Positions 16,317 through 17,362 of a DNA stretch of 17,362 nt are shown here, piece after piece. The stretch comes from DAOTXR01 sp034435375 (GTDB lineage: Bacteria > Chloroflexota > Anaerolineae > Aggregatilineales > UBA3940), in the NCBI GenBank assembly GCA_034435375.1, contig DAOTXR010000071.1:1-17362 (forward strand), read 5' to 3'. Position numbers and translations under genes: made by a program. Position 1 is the first letter of the stretch. Each line of letters starts with the position of its first letter. The notes below the pieces were generated by a model. That model made no database searches. It was given only the letters and a program-made list of their open reading frames with translations, and was not told the origin of the DNA.

Positions 16317-16551
16317 CCCATGTCACCCCGAGCCCTTCGGCTGCGCGGCTCCCGAGCTTGTCGAGGGGCAGGGCAGGCTCCGCGAGGGGTCTTGCGGCGC
16401 ATGGGCACCGCTAGATTCCTCACTCCGCCTGCGGCTCCGTTCGGAATGACATGAACCATATGGTTCTGAGGAGCGAAGCGAAGAATCTCTGCTCTGTATA
16501 CCCTGCCGCAATCCTTCGCTCCGGCTACGCCTCCGCTCAGGGTGACATGGG
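16317..16551. repeat. 235-bp dispersed repeat with terminal inverted repeats (MITE/REP-like)
   Basis: The ends are exact 12-base inverted repeats, CCCATGTCACCC at 16317-16328 and GGGTGACATGGG at 16540-16551. Going inwards, GAGC continues on both arms after one mismatch, giving 16 of 17 matching positions. Inside are strings typical of repeated intergenic DNA in some bacteria (GAGCTTGTCGAGGGGC, TCCGTTCGGAATGACATG, GCTCCGGCTACGCCTCCGCTC) and a 14-base perfect palindrome GAACCATATGGTTC at 16453-16466. There is no open transposase frame, so the element would be non-autonomous if mobile. No target duplication is obvious. Bases 16341-16474 recur inverted at the right edge of the window. Confidence 0.7.
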
Positions 16552-16624
16552 TGTTGCGTACCGATGCGGCAACAGGTGAAGTCTCGTTGTGCGTGAGGGT
16601 TGCAACATCCGTACGGCGTGCGTC

Positions 16625-16652
16625 TCACGCCTCACGCCTCACGCCTCACGCC
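16625..16652. repeat. Four tandem copies of a 7-base unit
   Basis: TCACGCC is repeated four times without mismatch. Just upstream (about 16589-16598) lies GTGCGTGAGGG, complementary to CTCACGC, so the array can fold back on it. It sits 58 bases before the PqqD-like gene and may be a slippage-prone microsatellite or a remnant of repeat DNA. Confidence 0.6.
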
Positions 16653-16709
16653 CCCACCAGCCGTTAGGGCTGACTGATACCATCTCATAGTAACGAAAGT
16701 GAGACACCA

Positions 16710-17015
16710 ATGAGCCGGACCGACACCAGCGTGACACTCGAGACGACGATCGTGGCCATCCCTGACCAGGTCTCGTCGGACCTGCAGGGCGAGGCGGTTA
16801 TCCTGAGCCTGCGTGATGGCACCTACTACGGGCTGAACGAGGTCGGCGCGCGCATCTGGCACCTGATCCAGCAACCGATCGCGGTGCGGTCGATCTGCGC
16901 GACGCTCCTGGAGGAGTACGACGTTGAGCCGGCGCAGTGCGAGCGCGATCTGCTCACCCTGCTCGATGATCTCGCCGCCCACAACCTGATCGAGGTGCAG
17001 CGCGCGGTAAGCTGA
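16710..17015 (+). CDS. PqqD-like peptide-recognition protein (RRE / lasso-peptide B1 type)
   Basis: 101 residues, a normal length for stand-alone PqqD-fold proteins. The wing-helix signature is clear: a beta pair ending in EAVILSLRDGTYYGLNEVGARIW (28-50), then a helical half with ICATLLEEYDVE (62-73) and LLTLLDDLAAHNLIEV (81-96). These proteins bind the leader of a ribosomally made peptide and present it to a maturase; in lasso pathways they are the B1 partner of a transglutaminase-like B2 protease. No B2, cyclase or precursor is in the window, though the sequence ends 347 bases downstream. Dispersed repeats lie on both sides in inverted orientation. The ribosome site is weak (AAAGTGAG). Confidence 0.85.
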   Translation: MSRTDTSVTLETTIVAIPDQVSSDLQGEAVILSLRDGTYYGLNEVGARIWHLIQQPIAVRSICATLLEEYDVEPAQCERDLLTLLDDLAAHNLIEVQRAVS

Positions 17016-17080
17016 TGTGCATAGCCGCTAGCCGATCCTACAGTTGTACGTATCCTGACAGGTATGCTGAGGCTGACTTT

Positions 17081-17362
17081 CACCCCGAGCGTGGCGAGGG
17101 GTCGTCCAGCCACGAGGAGGGAAGATTCCTCGCTGCGCTCCTCAGAACCATATGGTTCATATCATTCCGAACGGAGCCGCAGGCGGAGTGAGATTCCTCG
17201 CTGCGTGTACCCTGAGCTTTGCCGAAGGGCTCCTCAGAACCATATGGTTCATGTCATTCCGAACGGAGCCGCAGGCGCAGTGAGGAATCTAGCGGTGCCC
17301 ATGCGCCGCAAGACCCCTCGCGGAGCCTGCCCTGCCCCTCGACAAGCTCGGGAGCCGCGCAG
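17081..17362. repeat. Dispersed repeat cluster, inverted copy of the 16317-16551 element, cut by the window end
   Basis: Bases 17229-17362 are the reverse complement of 16341-16474, with 133 of 134 positions identical (one C/G difference). A 56-base unit at 17137-17192 is repeated directly at 17229-17284 with two differences. The palindrome GAACCATATGGTTC is present at 17145-17158 and 17237-17250. AGATTCCTCGCTGCG also occurs twice (starting near 17123 and 17191). The cluster has no coding capacity and runs off the right edge, so its true end is unknown. The 65 bases between the PqqD-like gene and this cluster hold nothing I recognise. Confidence 0.8.

Noticed and set aside
16228..16449. 73-codon frame starting MDVEYVIHYNEM
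   Set aside because: Half of it reads through the dispersed repeat element; the rest is too short and matches nothing I know.
17123..17362. CRISPR array suspected from repeated units at the right edge
   Set aside because: Repeat units differ in length, are partly inverted and have no regular spacers; they belong to a dispersed intergenic repeat.

Overview
The window looks like a surface-polysaccharide (capsule, exopolysaccharide or O-antigen type) biosynthesis region on a bacterial chromosome. Every credible gene is on the + strand, and most are separated by short gaps or overlap by a few bases. Mixed glycosyltransferases, short-type NeuB, PF14907-type nucleotidyltransferase, a PqqD-like protein and abundant dispersed intergenic repeats together suggest Chloroflexota (Chloroflexus/Roseiflexus-like). 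That assignment is inference from gene style only; no rRNA or marker gene is present.

Layout. 221-2802: a GC-rich GT2 glycosyltransferase, a GT4 glycosyltransferase coupled to it, and the N-terminal half only of another GT4 enzyme. 2878-4227: a visibly AT-richer GT2 gene. 4283-7572: a nonulosonic (sialic) acid module, consisting of a CMP-sialate synthetase fused to a KdsC-like HAD phosphatase, a NeuB-type synthase lacking the SAF domain, and an enzyme carrying the three motifs of bacterial sialyl/polysialyltransferases. 7664-9972: a large polytopic membrane protein and a small coupled membrane protein. 10034-10984: a methyltransferase. 11009-11610: a flippase gene cut off after about 143 codons. 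11611-12939: an AT-richer polysaccharide pyruvyl transferase family gene. 13145-14680: a complete flippase with a C-terminal XRE-like helix-turn-helix domain. 14686-15885: a nucleotidyltransferase-fold protein. 16710-17015: a PqqD-like peptide-binding protein between inverted copies of a dispersed repeat.

How the genes may work together (inference). NeuB and the NeuA-phosphatase fusion would supply a CMP-activated nonulosonic acid, possibly through a 9-phosphate intermediate. The 6406-7572 enzyme would transfer it, the GT2/GT4 enzymes would build the rest of the repeat unit, the methyltransferase and pyruvyl transferase-like enzyme would decorate it, and the flippase would export the lipid-linked unit. 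No NeuC-type epimerase, initiating phosphoglycosyltransferase, Wzz/Wzc or certain polymerase is visible here.

The region is a mosaic. Two points (about 2800 and 11440) have the same design: a beheaded gene fragment followed directly by a foreign-looking, AT-richer gene. The most unusual features are the flippase-HTH fusion, the candidate sialyltransferase next to its own precursor genes, and the PqqD-like gene bracketed by inverted repeats matching at 133 of 134 positions.
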